DNA from: Azonexus sp.
GTDB lineage: Bacteria; Pseudomonadota; Gammaproteobacteria; Burkholderiales; Rhodocyclaceae
Reading direction: 5' to 3'
DNA: 64,000 nucleotides
Assembly (NCBI RefSeq): GCF_030824335.1
Contig: NZ_JAVBXX010000009.1
Span: forward strand, 1-64,000
Below the pieces are notes generated by a model. That model was given only the letters and a program-made list of their open reading frames with translations. It had not been told where the DNA came from and ran no database searches. The number at the start of each line of letters is the position of its first letter. Position 1 is the first letter of the stretch. A program made the translations under genes and the position numbers. Positions 28,980 through 38,696 of this stretch are shown here, one piece after another.

Positions 28980-30298
28980 AGATGCTGCTCCAGGTCCTGC
29001 TTGTTGAAGATGATCCGAATGTTCGCCTCGGTTGTGAGCAGGCCATGCAACTGGCTGGTATTCCGGTCGTCGCCGTTGCCTCTGCGGAAGAGGCCGAGAA
29101 ATATCTGACGGCCGATTTTCCCGGCGTCGTTGTCACCGATATGCGACTGCCCGGGATTAGCGGCATGGACCTGTTGTGTCGGGTGCGCGCGCGCGATACT
29201 GGTTTGCCGGTGATCATCATCACCGGCCATGGTGATGTGACGCTGGCGGTGGAGGCCATGCGCAATGGCGCCTACGATTTCATGCAGAAGCCGTTTTCGA
29301 CCGACGACCTGATCGAAGTCGTGCATCGGGCGCTGGAAAAGCGCGCGCTGGTGCTGGAAGTCGAGGCTTTGCGCCGCCGTCTTGATCAGCGTGACGACTT
29401 GGAGGCCCGGTTGATCGGGCGCTCGCCGCAGATGCAGAAAGTGCGCCGGTTGATCCTGGATGTCGCTGATGCTGGGGTCGACGTACTGATTTACGGAGAA
29501 ACCGGAACTGGCAAGGAAATGGTCGCACGTTGCCTGCACGACTTGTCGCGCGCCGGCCAAGAGAACTATGTCGCGCTCAATTGTGGCGGCATGGCCGACA
29601 ATCTGCTTGATAGTGAGCTGTTCGGACATGAGTCCGGTGCGTTCACCGGTGCCCAGAAGCGGCGTATCGGCAAGATTGAATATGCCAGTGGCGGCACGCT
29701 GTTTCTCGACGAACTGGAAAGCATGCCGATGAGCATGCAGATCAAATTGTTGCGTGTGTTGCAGGAACGGGTTATCGAGCGTCTCGGTTCGAACCAGCAG
29801 ATTCCGGTCAATTGCCGGATTGTCGCGGCCAGCAAGGAAGACTTGAAAATCTGGTCGGAACAGGGCAAGTTCCGCGCTGATCTTTATTACCGGCTGAATG
29901 TTGTGCGAATCGAGTTGCCACCCTTGCGTGAGCGGCGTGAGGATATTCCTGCGCTTTACGACGCTTTTCTGCTGCAGGCGGCCAAGCGCTACAACCGGCC
30001 ATTGCCGGTGGTTTCCCCAGAAAATATGCACCGCCTGATGGCACAGGACTGGCCGGGCAATATCCGCGAATTGAAGAACGTTGCCGATTGCCATGTGCTC
30101 GGGATTGGCAGCGATGCGGCGCCGGTCGGCGAGGTCGGCAGGGCCTCGCTGACCGAAGCGGTGGAAAACTACGAGCGCTTGTTGATTACCGACGAGTTTT
30201 CACGACAGCACGGCAACATTCAACGTACTGCGGATGCACTGAAAGTTGCCCGGACGACGATGCACGACAAACTCAAAAAATATGGCTTATTACAGTGA
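28976..30298 (+). CDS. Sigma-54-dependent response regulator, AauR/DctD type
   Basis: A 440-residue NtrC-family activator: receiver domain with phosphoacceptor Asp55 (VVTDMRLPG), AAA+ domain with Walker A GETGTGKE, the GAFTGA sigma-54 contact loop at about 221-226, and a Fis-type HTH at the C-terminus (NIQRTADALKVARTTMHDKL). It is paired with the upstream kinase through an ATGA overlap. The obvious target in the window is the sigma-54 promoter before gltI, which has two candidate binding sites. The assignment to AauR rather than DctD rests on the glt/gdhA context. Confidence 0.9.
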   Translation: MKMLLQVLLVEDDPNVRLGCEQAMQLAGIPVVAVASAEEAEKYLTADFPGVVVTDMRLPGISGMDLLCRVRARDTGLPVIIITGHGDVTLAVEAMRNGAYDFMQKPFSTDDLIEVVHRALEKRALVLEVEALRRRLDQRDDLEARLIGRSPQMQKVRRLILDVADAGVDVLIYGETGTGKEMVARCLHDLSRAGQENYVALNCGGMADNLLDSELFGHESGAFTGAQKRRIGKIEYASGGTLFLDELESMPMSMQIKLLRVLQERVIERLGSNQQIPVNCRIVAASKEDLKIWSEQGKFRADLYYRLNVVRIELPPLRERREDIPALYDAFLLQAAKRYNRPLPVVSPENMHRLMAQDWPGNIRELKNVADCHVLGIGSDAAPVGEVGRASLTEAVENYERLLITDEFSRQHGNIQRTADALKVARTTMHDKLKKYGLLQ

Positions 30299-30505
30299 GC
30301 CGGCTTGCACGAACCCGATGTGGATGCAGAATGCAACGGGAGCCTGGGAAAGCGTCTGAATTAGTATATTTTGCCGTAAAAGCAAGGTCCGGCAAGAGCG
30401 GGGGCACAAGGAGGCAGAGAAATCGTATAAGAGTATTGTGTGGTGCGACTGCTTGATTTCCTGTTGTTTTGGTGATTTTGCCCCATGCTGAGAAAGCAAT
30501 TCAGC

Positions 30506-30534
30506 TTGCATTGCTAAGTGCATGATGTTAATTT
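30506..30534 (+). promoter_or_regulatory. Candidate sigma-70 promoter for fimV
   Basis: TTGCAT (30506-30511), 17-bp spacer, TAATTT (30529-30534). It lies in the 263-bp AT-rich gap between the response regulator and fimV. That gap holds no ORF I can support and no clear terminator. Confidence 0.4.
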
Positions 30535-30561
30535 GATTATCCCAAATTGAACGCTCAGGGC

Positions 30562-33500
30562 ATGGCCGTGACCGAGAATAATTCTTCCAAACTCAAGAAA
30601 CGTGCGCTGGCGGTAGCCGTCGCTTCCTGTTTGTCGCTTGCGTCTGTGGCTTCAGAAGCCGCCGGGCTTGGAAAACTCACGATTTTTTCCGGCTTGGGGC
30701 AACCGCTCAGGGCGGAAGTGGAAATATCGGCCACCCCTGAGGAGCTGGCGGGAATGACCGCTCGTCTGGCATCGGCCGATGTGTTCAAACAGGCCGGCGT
30801 GGATTTTTCACAAGCGCTCTCCAGTTTGCGTTTTGATATCGAGAAGCGGGCTGGTGGTAGGTCGGTTGTCAAGCTGACATCAACGCGTCCGGTCAATGAC
30901 CCATTTCTTGACTTTTTGGTCGAGTTGAATTGGCCGGCTGGTCGTTTGGTTCGCGAATATACTTTCCTGCTTGATCCGCCTGAGTTTGCTGCGGCGCAAG
31001 GTTTGCAAAGCAGTGTTGATGCAAAGGTTGTCGAGACGGTGCGTGGCGGAGGGCGTCTCCCGGAGCCACGAGTGGCGCCGCTTGCTCCTGTTGCAGCCAA
31101 GCCGGTAGCCAAGCCGGCGCAAACTGAAAAGCCGAAGTCGCAACCCGATCAGACGACCCGTCTTGTCGAACGTGGCGATACGTTGCGCAAGATTGCCGGA
31201 GAAACGCAATATCCTGGCGTTTCGCTTGAGCAAATGCTGGTCGGCTTGTACAGAAATAATCGGGATGCATTTATTGCCAACGATATTCATCGTTTGAAGG
31301 CGGGTGCCATTCTGAATATTCCGGATGAGGCTGCTGTGGCTGCCGTATCTGAAAAAGACGCGCGTCAGGTGTATGTTTCCAGCGGTGATTTTTCGGCCTA
31401 CCGCCGTAAGTTGGCAACTGCTGCAGCAACAACTTCGCAGGATGACACGCCAGCGGTGCAGCGTTCTGCCGGGCGTATTACGCCGAAAGTTGAAGAAAAA
31501 ATGCCCACAATTGATCCGCTCAAGGATCAGGTGCGGGTTTCACGTGCTGACGCTTCGGCGAAGGGCGATGGCAGCGACTTGGATAAATTGGCTCGCGAGA
31601 AGGCGCTGCAGGAGGCACAAACCCGCCTTGCCATGCTGGAAAAAAATGTTAGCGAGTTGCAGACCTTGCTCGCGATGAAGAATCAACGACTGGCCGAGCT
31701 TGAGAAGCCGGTTGCGCCGAGCGTTCCCGCACCAGCGGAGCCGGTGAAGCCTGCGGTGGAAGCAATGACTCCCCCGGTTGTCTCGGAGGCCGTGCCGCCA
31801 GTTGCCGCGCCGAAGGCTGAGGCTTCGGATACAGCGAGCCAGGTGCCTGTTGAGTCAGCGCCTAAGCCTGTCGATGCTCCGCCGGTTGCCAAGGCTCCGC
31901 CACCGCCGGTACCTTTAGCGCCAGTAGCTGTCGAAGAGCCGGATTTGCTGGATTCGCTTTTGGAAGATCCGTTGCCTTTGGCTGGCGGTGCGGCGGTCTT
32001 GGCTCTGTTGACGGGCTTACTGGTGTTTCGCCGGCGCAAGCAGGGGCAGTCATCCCAAGGGGCGACAACTTTGCCTGCGGCTTCCGGTCTTGGTCCAAAC
32101 TCTGTTTTCGGTTCAACCGGGGGGCAGAGCGTAGATACCGGTAGCGTGCCGCAGCATACCGGCGAGTTCAGTCAGGCTGGTCCGGGCACAATTGATACCG
32201 ATGATGTTGATCCGGTAGCCGAAGCGGATGTCTACATGGCCTATGGCCGGGATGCGCAAGCCGAGGAGATTCTGCTCGAAGCGATGCAGAAGGATCCGAA
32301 TCGTTTGGCCATCCATGCCAAGTTGCTAGAGATTTATGCGAATCGTCGCAGCCTCAAACAATTTGAAACCCTGGCTGCAGAGTTGTATGCACAGACGGCA
32401 GGTATCGGGCCGGAGTGGGAGAAAGTCGCGGCTTTGGGTGGCGGGATTGATCCTGCCAATCCGTTGTACGGGCAAAAAGATCACGCGGCAGGTTTGTCGG
32501 ACGTCTCGGGGAAAACCTTCGATCCTGATGCGACGCTCGTGGTTCGGCCTGCCCAGGCTGCTGCGACGATGGCCGGGATGGTCCCGATGCTTGATGCCAG
32601 CGATACGGGTGATGAGCAGTCGGCTACCGATGTATTGGGGTTTTCTTCCGAGCCTGCCAAGCTTGCCGGCGCTGAGCCATCTTATGAGGCAACCTTGGTT
32701 AGTAGTACACCGCTGGCTCAGGAATTTTCGTCCTCGGCCGGGTTGGGTGAGGTTGAGGATGGTTTGAGTCTGGACTTCGATCTGGGGAGCGCCTTTGAGG
32801 CATCGCAGCCCATCGAGAAAAAACTTGATGCCGTTGCTGATCCGCTGCCAGAGCCAGTCGTTACGCCTGGTTTTGCTGCCACCGAGAACAGTGATTCTTC
32901 CGAGGCCCTTGATTTCGATCTGAGTGGCATGGTTGGCGGTGATTCCGGGCTTGGTGTTGGCAAGCCGCCGGTTGCTGAACCGATTGTTGATGATCTTGCC
33001 GTGCCAGATTTCGGCGCCATTGATCTGTCGCCGCCGGCCACCAAAGAGTCAGTCTCGCCGATGGATTTTTCCCCGGAAGAAACCGTGGTGAATGCAGGCG
33101 GTGTGGGTGGTGGAAACTCGATTGATACTGGGTTCGATCTGGGTGAGATGCCGGTGGGTACGGTGCCGGATCTTCCGGTCGATGTTTCCGTGATGGAAGA
33201 TTTGGCTTTTGTGCCAGGCATGGCGGATTTGCCGGAGTTTGAGTTGCCGCTGTCCGGAATCACCAAGGCACCGACAGCCAAATCTGTGGATACAGATCTC
33301 GCGGTCGTGACAGATGATTTTCCTGATATTTCGTCTGTGCCAAGCGCCGATGCGGGCAATGAGATGGATTTCGATGTCAGTCTCGGTGATTCAGCCGTTC
33401 TTGGCGAGTCGGTGCCTGCTTCTGAATTCGATCTCGGTGCGATCAATCTCGATTTGTCAGCAGCACCGAACAGCCAGCTTGTGGATTTTTCTGCCGGGCC

Positions 33501-33723
33501 CGCAGGTGACGACATAATCCCGGTCGAGCTCGAAGAGGCTGCATTTGCTGCGCCGAACGATCCGCATTGGGAGGAGGTCAATACCAAGCTGGATCTTGCC
33601 AAAGCCTACGAAGAAATGGGTGATCTGGAAGGTGCTCGCGAGTTGCTGCAGGAAGTCCTTGGCGACGGTCCTCCCGACTTGGCGGCGCAGGCCAAGGCAA
33701 TTCTTGAGCGCGTGGGCGGTTAA
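30562..33723 (+). CDS. fimV: FimV-like polar hub/peptidoglycan-binding protein
   Basis: A 1053-residue FimV/HubP-type protein: signal-like hydrophobic N-terminus, the conserved FimV N-terminal domain (GLGKLTIFSGLGQPLRAEVE), a LysM domain (VERGDTLRKIAGETQYP onward), a coiled coil, Ala/Pro-rich linkers, one transmembrane helix (PLAGGAAVLALLTGLLVF) followed by RRRK, a long acidic cytoplasmic part, and the FimV C-terminal TPR-like domain (LDLAKAYEEMGDLEGARELL). FimV organises the cell pole, affecting type IV pili and twitching. The start is ATG at 30562; a TTG at 30547 is also possible. A terminator follows. Confidence 0.93.
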   Translation: MAVTENNSSKLKKRALAVAVASCLSLASVASEAAGLGKLTIFSGLGQPLRAEVEISATPEELAGMTARLASADVFKQAGVDFSQALSSLRFDIEKRAGGRSVVKLTSTRPVNDPFLDFLVELNWPAGRLVREYTFLLDPPEFAAAQGLQSSVDAKVVETVRGGGRLPEPRVAPLAPVAAKPVAKPAQTEKPKSQPDQTTRLVERGDTLRKIAGETQYPGVSLEQMLVGLYRNNRDAFIANDIHRLKAGAILNIPDEAAVAAVSEKDARQVYVSSGDFSAYRRKLATAAATTSQDDTPAVQRSAGRITPKVEEKMPTIDPLKDQVRVSRADASAKGDGSDLDKLAREKALQEAQTRLAMLEKNVSELQTLLAMKNQRLAELEKPVAPSVPAPAEPVKPAVEAMTPPVVSEAVPPVAAPKAEASDTASQVPVESAPKPVDAPPVAKAPPPPVPLAPVAVEEPDLLDSLLEDPLPLAGGAAVLALLTGLLVFRRRKQGQSSQGATTLPAASGLGPNSVFGSTGGQSVDTGSVPQHTGEFSQAGPGTIDTDDVDPVAEADVYMAYGRDAQAEEILLEAMQKDPNRLAIHAKLLEIYANRRSLKQFETLAAELYAQTAGIGPEWEKVAALGGGIDPANPLYGQKDHAAGLSDVSGKTFDPDATLVVRPAQAAATMAGMVPMLDASDTGDEQSATDVLGFSSEPAKLAGAEPSYEATLVSSTPLAQEFSSSAGLGEVEDGLSLDFDLGSAFEASQPIEKKLDAVADPLPEPVVTPGFAATENSDSSEALDFDLSGMVGGDSGLGVGKPPVAEPIVDDLAVPDFGAIDLSPPATKESVSPMDFSPEETVVNAGGVGGGNSIDTGFDLGEMPVGTVPDLPVDVSVMEDLAFVPGMADLPEFELPLSGITKAPTAKSVDTDLAVVTDDFPDISSVPSADAGNEMDFDVSLGDSAVLGESVPASEFDLGAINLDLSAAPNSQLVDFSAGPAGDDIIPVELEEAAFAAPNDPHWEEVNTKLDLAKAYEEMGDLEGARELLQEVLGDGPPDLAAQAKAILERVGG

Positions 33724-33742
33724 AATACTGTCTGGCAAACGG

Positions 33743-33768
33743 CAAATGGCCCCGTGTGGGGCCATTTG
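33743..33768 (+). terminator. Hairpin terminator after fimV
   Basis: CAAATGGCCCC-gtgt-GGGGCCATTTG is a perfect 11-bp stem with a 4-nt loop, 20 bp after the fimV stop, followed by a partly T-rich stretch (TATTTAT). It also covers the GTG at 33754, arguing against that codon as the start of the next gene. Confidence 0.7.
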
Positions 33769-33786
33769 TATTTATGGAGCCTCTTT

Positions 33787-34380
33787 TTGTTGCATCCTTC
33801 TTCCGCGCTCATTGCATGGTTTGCCGCTCTAGTGGCGGTTCAGTCCCTTGACTACCCGGGTTTGTCGGCGTGTGCCGTGCTGTTGATGCTGGTTCCTGGT
33901 GTCGCTCAGCCGTGGTTGGGTTTCGTGCGTCGGGCGCGCTGGTTGCTGGCGACCTTGTGGCTGATCCTGGCTTACAACACGCCCGGTGAGGCGTACGCGG
34001 ATATCGTTTGGGCGCCGACCTACGAGGGGCTGGCAGAGGCCAGTGTGCATGCTGTACGGCTGATCGTCATGCTCGGTTGCCTGTCCTGGCTTTTTGTTCG
34101 TTTGGGACGGGATGGGCTGCTGGCTGGCCTGTGGGGCGTGCTGCAGCCCTGGCGCTACTTTGGGCTGGATACCGAGCGACTGGTCGTGCGTCTGTCGCTG
34201 GTGTTGGAAAGTCTGAAAACACCACAGGAAAAAGGGGCCTGGCGAAAAATTTTGCTTGCCGAGCCGGATTTCGCCGATGGGGCGAACAGCATAAAATTCG
34301 CCTCCGCTGTGTGGACCGGGCGAGACAGTTTGCTGATTGCCGGTGCCTTGTCGTTATTGATGGTTGTGGTGCTATTTTGA
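33787..34380 (+). CDS. CbiQ/EcfT-like integral membrane protein
   Basis: About 197 residues and 4-6 hydrophobic helices, with a C-terminal segment (YFGLDTERLVVRLSLVLESL) reminiscent of ECF transporter T components. No ATPase or S component is nearby, so the transporter role is uncertain. The start is probably TTG at 33787 or 33790, with GGAG at 33776-33779; a GTG at 33754 lies within the fimV terminator loop. Its stop overlaps the truA start (TTGA), so truA translation depends on it. Confidence 0.6.
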   Translation: MLHPSSALIAWFAALVAVQSLDYPGLSACAVLLMLVPGVAQPWLGFVRRARWLLATLWLILAYNTPGEAYADIVWAPTYEGLAEASVHAVRLIVMLGCLSWLFVRLGRDGLLAGLWGVLQPWRYFGLDTERLVVRLSLVLESLKTPQEKGAWRKILLAEPDFADGANSIKFASAVWTGRDSLLIAGALSLLMVVVLF

Positions 34381-35165
34381 GAATTGCGCTGGGTGTCGAA
34401 TATTACGGAACGCCGTTTCGCGGCTGGCAAAGCCAGGCTGGCGGCGGCACGGTGCAGGATGTGCTGGAAGCGGCGCTGGCGGTTATCGCCGGGCAGTCTG
34501 TCGGTACGATGTGCGCCGGGCGCACCGATGCCGGCGTGCATGCGACGCAACAGGTGGTGCATTTCGACGCGCCGGTCGACCGACCATTGACGGCCTGGGT
34601 GCGCGGCGTCAATACCCATTTGCCGGACGGTGTGGCGGTGCGCTGGGCGCAACCGGTCGGCGACAATTTTCACGCTCGCTTCAGCGCTCGCGGCCGACGC
34701 TATCGCTATCTGCTGCTCAACCGGCCGCAGCGTCCTGGCTTGTGGCAGGGGCGAGTCGGCTGGTTTCATTTGCCGCTGGATTTGGCCGCGATGCAGGATG
34801 CTTGCGGTCGACTGCTCGGTGAGCACGATTTTTCCGCCTTCCGCGCTGCACAGTGCCAAGCCAAGTCACCGATCAAGACCGTGAGCGCAGCAAGCGTGCG
34901 CCAATGCGGATCGATGTTCGTTTTCGATTTTGCTGCCACTGCTTTCCTGCATCACATGGTGCGCAACCTGGTTGGCACGCTGGTGCATGTCGGCAAGGGG
35001 GCGCGGGCGGCCGACTGGGTGGACGAACTGCTGCAGATGCAGGATCGCAAACTGGCCGCGCCGACCTTTTCGCCGGATGGCTTATATTTTCGCGGGCCGG
35101 TTTACGAAGCGCAGTGGAACTTGCCGGAGCCGGTTGATGATTTTCTCGATGGAATGTTGAAATGA
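34377..35165 (+). CDS. truA: tRNA pseudouridine(38-40) synthase TruA
   Basis: A 262-residue pseudouridine synthase acting on positions 38-40 of the anticodon arm. The catalytic Asp is in GRTDAGVHATQQVVHFD; other motifs include FHARFSARGRRYRY and HHMVRNLVGTLVHVG. The start is TTG at 34377 (MRIALGVEYYG), overlapping the preceding membrane gene stop. A longer open frame from 34008 has no conserved content. truA followed by trpF is a common proteobacterial arrangement. Confidence 0.95.
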   Translation: MRIALGVEYYGTPFRGWQSQAGGGTVQDVLEAALAVIAGQSVGTMCAGRTDAGVHATQQVVHFDAPVDRPLTAWVRGVNTHLPDGVAVRWAQPVGDNFHARFSARGRRYRYLLLNRPQRPGLWQGRVGWFHLPLDLAAMQDACGRLLGEHDFSAFRAAQCQAKSPIKTVSAASVRQCGSMFVFDFAATAFLHHMVRNLVGTLVHVGKGARAADWVDELLQMQDRKLAAPTFSPDGLYFRGPVYEAQWNLPEPVDDFLDGMLK

Positions 35166-35833
35166 AATCCGCTGACATGAAACCCGCCGCCATGAAAACC
35201 CGCATCAAGATCTGCGGCCTGACCCGCGAAGAAGATGTCGATGCCGCTGTCGCCGCCGGTGCTGACGCCATCGGTTTCGTCTTCTACCCGCCCAGCCCGC
35301 GTTACGTGACGCCGCAGCGGGCGGCTGAACTGGTCCGGCGCATTCCGCCCTTTGTCGAGGTGGTCGGCCTGTTCGTCAATGAGCCGGCAGAGAATGTGCT
35401 GGCCGCCTGCGCCGCCGTGCCGATCAACGTCCTGCAATTTCACGGCGATGAGGATGCGGCGTATTGCCGTCAGTTTTCAAGGCCTTATCTCAGAGCGGCA
35501 CGGGTAAGGCCGGGGCTTGATCTGGTAGAATTCGCCGGCTCGTTTCCTGACGCCCGGGGTTTGTTGCTGGATGCATTTGTCGACGGTTACGGTGGGGGTG
35601 GCCATGTCTTTGACTGGACGCTGATTCCACCGGGGCTACCCGGCTTTTTGATACTTTCCGGCGGGTTGACCGCAGAAAATGTCGGTGCCGCCATCGAACG
35701 CGTGCAACCGTTTGCGGTCGACGTCTCTTCCGGTGTCGAAATGAGCAAGGGCGAAATACGTAAGGGCATCAAGGATCACCAAAAAATCGCTGCCTTCGTG
35801 GCGGCTGTACGGAAAGCCGATGAATCAATATAA
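35162..35833 (+). CDS. trpF: Phosphoribosylanthranilate isomerase
   Basis: A 223-residue TIM-barrel enzyme of tryptophan synthesis. It shows [15 protein letters not shown] with the catalytic Cys, [20 protein letters not shown] and the phosphate-binding [10 protein letters not shown]. Three Met codons at 35162, 35177 and 35192 are possible; the last gives the usual family start [11 protein letters not shown]. The 5' end overlaps truA and the 3' end overlaps trpB by 14 nt, implying tight coupling. Confidence 0.95.
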   Translation: MKSADMKPAAMKTRIKICGLTREEDVDAAVAAGADAIGFVFYPPSPRYVTPQRAAELVRRIPPFVEVVGLFVNEPAENVLAACAAVPINVLQFHGDEDAAYCRQFSRPYLRAARVRPGLDLVEFAGSFPDARGLLLDAFVDGYGGGGHVFDWTLIPPGLPGFLILSGGLTAENVGAAIERVQPFAVDVSSGVEMSKGEIRKGIKDHQKIAAFVAAVRKADESI

Positions 35834-37019
35834 CTTCCCAGACGCCAAAGGCCATTTCGGCCCCTACGGTGGTGTGTTCGTGGCCGAGACGCTGTTTGGC
35901 GCACTCGATGAACTGAAGCAGGCTTACGCCGCGGCGCAGGCCGATCCGGCCTTCCGGGCCGAATACGAATATGAACTGAAGCATTTTGTCGGCCGTCCGT
36001 CGCCGATCTACCACGCCAAGCGCTGGTCCGAAATGCTCGGTGGCGCGCAGATTTACCTGAAGCGCGAGGATTTGAATCACACCGGCGCGCACAAGGTGAA
36101 CAACTGCATCGGTCAGGCCATGCTCGCCAAACGCATGGGCAAACCGCGCGTCATCGCTGAAACCGGTGCTGGCCAGCATGGTGTGGCGACGGCAACCGTT
36201 GCCGCCCGCTACGGCATGGAATGCGTGGTCTATATGGGTAGCGAGGACGTCAAGCGCCAGGCGGCCAACGTCTATCGCATGAAGCTGTTGGGGGCGACTG
36301 TCGTGCCGGTCGAATCCGGCTCGAAGACGCTGAAGGATGCGCTGAACGAAGCGATGCGCGACTGGGTGACCAACATCCACAATACCTTCTACATCATCGG
36401 CACGGTGGCCGGCCCGCACCCGTACCCGATGCTGGTCCGAGATTTCCAGAAGATCATCGGCGAGGAATGTCTGGAGCAGATGCCGGAAATGACCGGGCGT
36501 CAGCCGGATGCGGTGATCGCCTGTGTCGGTGGCGGTTCCAACGCGATGGGCATTTTTTACCCCTACATCAACGTCGAAGGCGTTCGCCTGATTGGCGTCG
36601 AAGCGGCTGGCGATGGTATGGAAACCGGCCGTCATTCGGCGTCGCTGACTGCCGGCGTACCCGGTGTGTTGCATGGCAACCGCACCTACCTGCTGCAGGA
36701 TGAAGACGGTCAGATCATCGAGACGCATTCGGTATCAGCCGGTCTCGATTATCCGGGCGTCGGTCCGGAGCATGCGTGGCTGAAAGACCTCGGCCGCGCC
36801 GAGTATCAGCCGGTGACCGACAGCGAAGCGCTCGATGCTTTCCATACGCTGTGTCGCATCGAAGGCATCATTCCGGCGCTGGAGTCCAGTCACGCGTTGG
36901 CCTACGCCGCCAAGCTGGCGCCGACGCTGGACAAGGACAAGATTCTGCTGGTCAACCTCTCCGGTCGGGGTGACAAGGACATGCATACCGTGGCCGAAAA
37001 ATCAGGGATTCAGTTCTGA
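35820..37019 (+). CDS. trpB: Tryptophan synthase beta chain
   Basis: A 399-residue PLP enzyme joining indole and serine. The PLP lysine is in HTGAHKVNN, the phosphate loop is GGGSNAMG, and the N-terminus [18 protein letters not shown] is typical. Together with TrpA it forms the tunnelled alpha2-beta2 complex. trpA begins 1 nt after its stop. Confidence 0.97.
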   Translation: MNQYNFPDAKGHFGPYGGVFVAETLFGALDELKQAYAAAQADPAFRAEYEYELKHFVGRPSPIYHAKRWSEMLGGAQIYLKREDLNHTGAHKVNNCIGQAMLAKRMGKPRVIAETGAGQHGVATATVAARYGMECVVYMGSEDVKRQAANVYRMKLLGATVVPVESGSKTLKDALNEAMRDWVTNIHNTFYIIGTVAGPHPYPMLVRDFQKIIGEECLEQMPEMTGRQPDAVIACVGGGSNAMGIFYPYINVEGVRLIGVEAAGDGMETGRHSASLTAGVPGVLHGNRTYLLQDEDGQIIETHSVSAGLDYPGVGPEHAWLKDLGRAEYQPVTDSEALDAFHTLCRIEGIIPALESSHALAYAAKLAPTLDKDKILLVNLSGRGDKDMHTVAEKSGIQF

Positions 37020-37020
37020 T

Positions 37021-37827
37021 ATGTCACGTATTCAAAAAGCTTTCGAACGCCTCAATGGCGAGGGCCGCAAGGCGCTGATTCCGTTCATTACCGCTGGTGA
37101 TCCGAGCGCCGATCTGACCGTACCGTTGATGCATGCGCTGGTCGATGCCGGGGCCGACATCATCGAATTGGGTGTGCCTTTTTCCGATCCGATGGCCGAC
37201 GGCCCGACCATCCAGCGGGCTTCCGAGCGTGCATTGGCGCGTGGCATGACGCTGCGCAAGGTCTTGCAGCGGGTGAGCGCCTTCCGTACCGAAAACGACA
37301 AGACGCCAGTCGTGTTGATGGGTTACGCCAATCCCATCGAAGCCATGGGCCTCGACGTGTTTGCCGAAAAGGCTGCGCAATCCGGCGTGGACGGCGTGCT
37401 GGTGGTCGATTATCCGCCGGAAGAGGCGGAGAAATTCGGTGCTGCGATGAAGGCGAACGGCATGGATCCGATTTTCCTGATCGCGCCGACGTCGACCGCA
37501 GAACGTATCGAGCAGGTGGCAAAAATCGCCAGCGGCTATGTGTATTACGTGTCGCTGGCCGGGGTCACTGGTTCCGGCGCGCTGAATGTCGAGGCGGTCG
37601 CTGAAAAGTTGCCGGCCATCCGGCAAAAAACCGGGCTGCCGGTCGGTGTCGGCTTCGGTATTCGCGATGCGGCCACCGCGTCGCGCATTGCCGTCTTTGC
37701 CGATGCCATCGTCGTCGGTAGTCGCATTATTGAAGAAATTGAGCAGTCGACCGCAGAAACGGCCTGTGCCAACGTCAAGACGCTGGTTGCGGACATTCGT
37801 CGCGGTGTGGATGAGGTAAAAAAATGA
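37021..37827 (+). CDS. trpA: Tryptophan synthase alpha chain
   Basis: A 268-residue TIM barrel cleaving indole-3-glycerol phosphate. The catalytic Glu and Asp are in [15 protein letters not shown], and the phosphate site is GVGFGIRD. The start is ATG at 37021; an upstream open frame is a trpB shadow. It overlaps accD by 4 nt. Confidence 0.97.
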   Translation: MSRIQKAFERLNGEGRKALIPFITAGDPSADLTVPLMHALVDAGADIIELGVPFSDPMADGPTIQRASERALARGMTLRKVLQRVSAFRTENDKTPVVLMGYANPIEAMGLDVFAEKAAQSGVDGVLVVDYPPEEAEKFGAAMKANGMDPIFLIAPTSTAERIEQVAKIASGYVYYVSLAGVTGSGALNVEAVAEKLPAIRQKTGLPVGVGFGIRDAATASRIAVFADAIVVGSRIIEEIEQSTAETACANVKTLVADIRRGVDEVKK

Positions 37828-38696
37828 GCTGGTTGACCAAACTTCTCCCCCCGAAAATCAAGCGTGAACAGGGCGTGCAGCAGCGCCGCGGCAATCTGCC
37901 GGAAGGTTTGTGGAGCAAGTGCCCGGCCTGCGAAGCCGTACTCTATGCCACCGATCTGGCGAGCAATCTGCAGGTTTGCCCAAAGTGCGGCCATCATCAC
38001 CGGATCAACGCCCGTCAGCGGCTTGACCTGCTGCTCGACCCGGAAGGTCGTTTCGAGATCGGTGCCGAGGTTGTTCCGGTCGACACGCTGAAATTCAAGG
38101 ATTCCAAGAAGTATCCGGATCGTCTGATGGAAGCCAATCGCGATACCGGCGAGACGGATTCGATGGTGGTCATGCAGGGCGCCATCAAGACCCTGCCGGT
38201 TGTTGCGGCGGCCTTCGAGTTCGACTTCATGGGCGGCTCAATGGGTTCCGTGCTTGGCGAGCGTTTTGTCCGCGGGGTCAATGCGGCGCTGGAACATAAC
38301 ACCGCGTTCATTTGCATCACCGCATCCGGCGGGGCACGCATGCAGGAAGGCTTGTTCTCGCTGATGCAGATGGCCAAGACGACGGCAGCGCTGACCAAGT
38401 TGTCCGAAGCCGGTCTGCCCTTCATCTCCATCCTGACCGACCCGACCATGGGCGGCGTTTCTGCCTCGTTTGCCTTTGTTGGCGATGTGGTAATTGCCGA
38501 ACCGAAGGCGCTGATCGGCTTCGCCGGCCCGCGTGTGATCGAACAAACCGTGCGTGAAACCCTGCCGGAAGGCTTCCAGCGGGCTGAATTCCTGCTCGAA
38601 AAGGGGGCCGTCGACATGATCGTGGATCGGCGCGAAATGCGCGATCAGCTTGCCCGGACTTTGGCGCTACTGCAAAAATTCCCGGTCGCCGCTTGA
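37824..38696 (+). CDS. accD: Acetyl-CoA carboxylase carboxyltransferase subunit beta
   Basis: A 290-residue beta subunit of the carboxyltransferase making malonyl-CoA. It has the N-terminal four-Cys zinc ribbon ([12 protein letters not shown] and CPKCGHHH) and the crotonase-fold core ([23 protein letters not shown]). It is coupled to trpA (ATGA) and folC (TTGA). The trpFBA-accD-folC order is widely conserved in proteobacteria. Confidence 0.97.
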   Translation: MSWLTKLLPPKIKREQGVQQRRGNLPEGLWSKCPACEAVLYATDLASNLQVCPKCGHHHRINARQRLDLLLDPEGRFEIGAEVVPVDTLKFKDSKKYPDRLMEANRDTGETDSMVVMQGAIKTLPVVAAAFEFDFMGGSMGSVLGERFVRGVNAALEHNTAFICITASGGARMQEGLFSLMQMAKTTAALTKLSEAGLPFISILTDPTMGGVSASFAFVGDVVIAEPKALIGFAGPRVIEQTVRETLPEGFQRAEFLLEKGAVDMIVDRREMRDQLARTLALLQKFPVAA

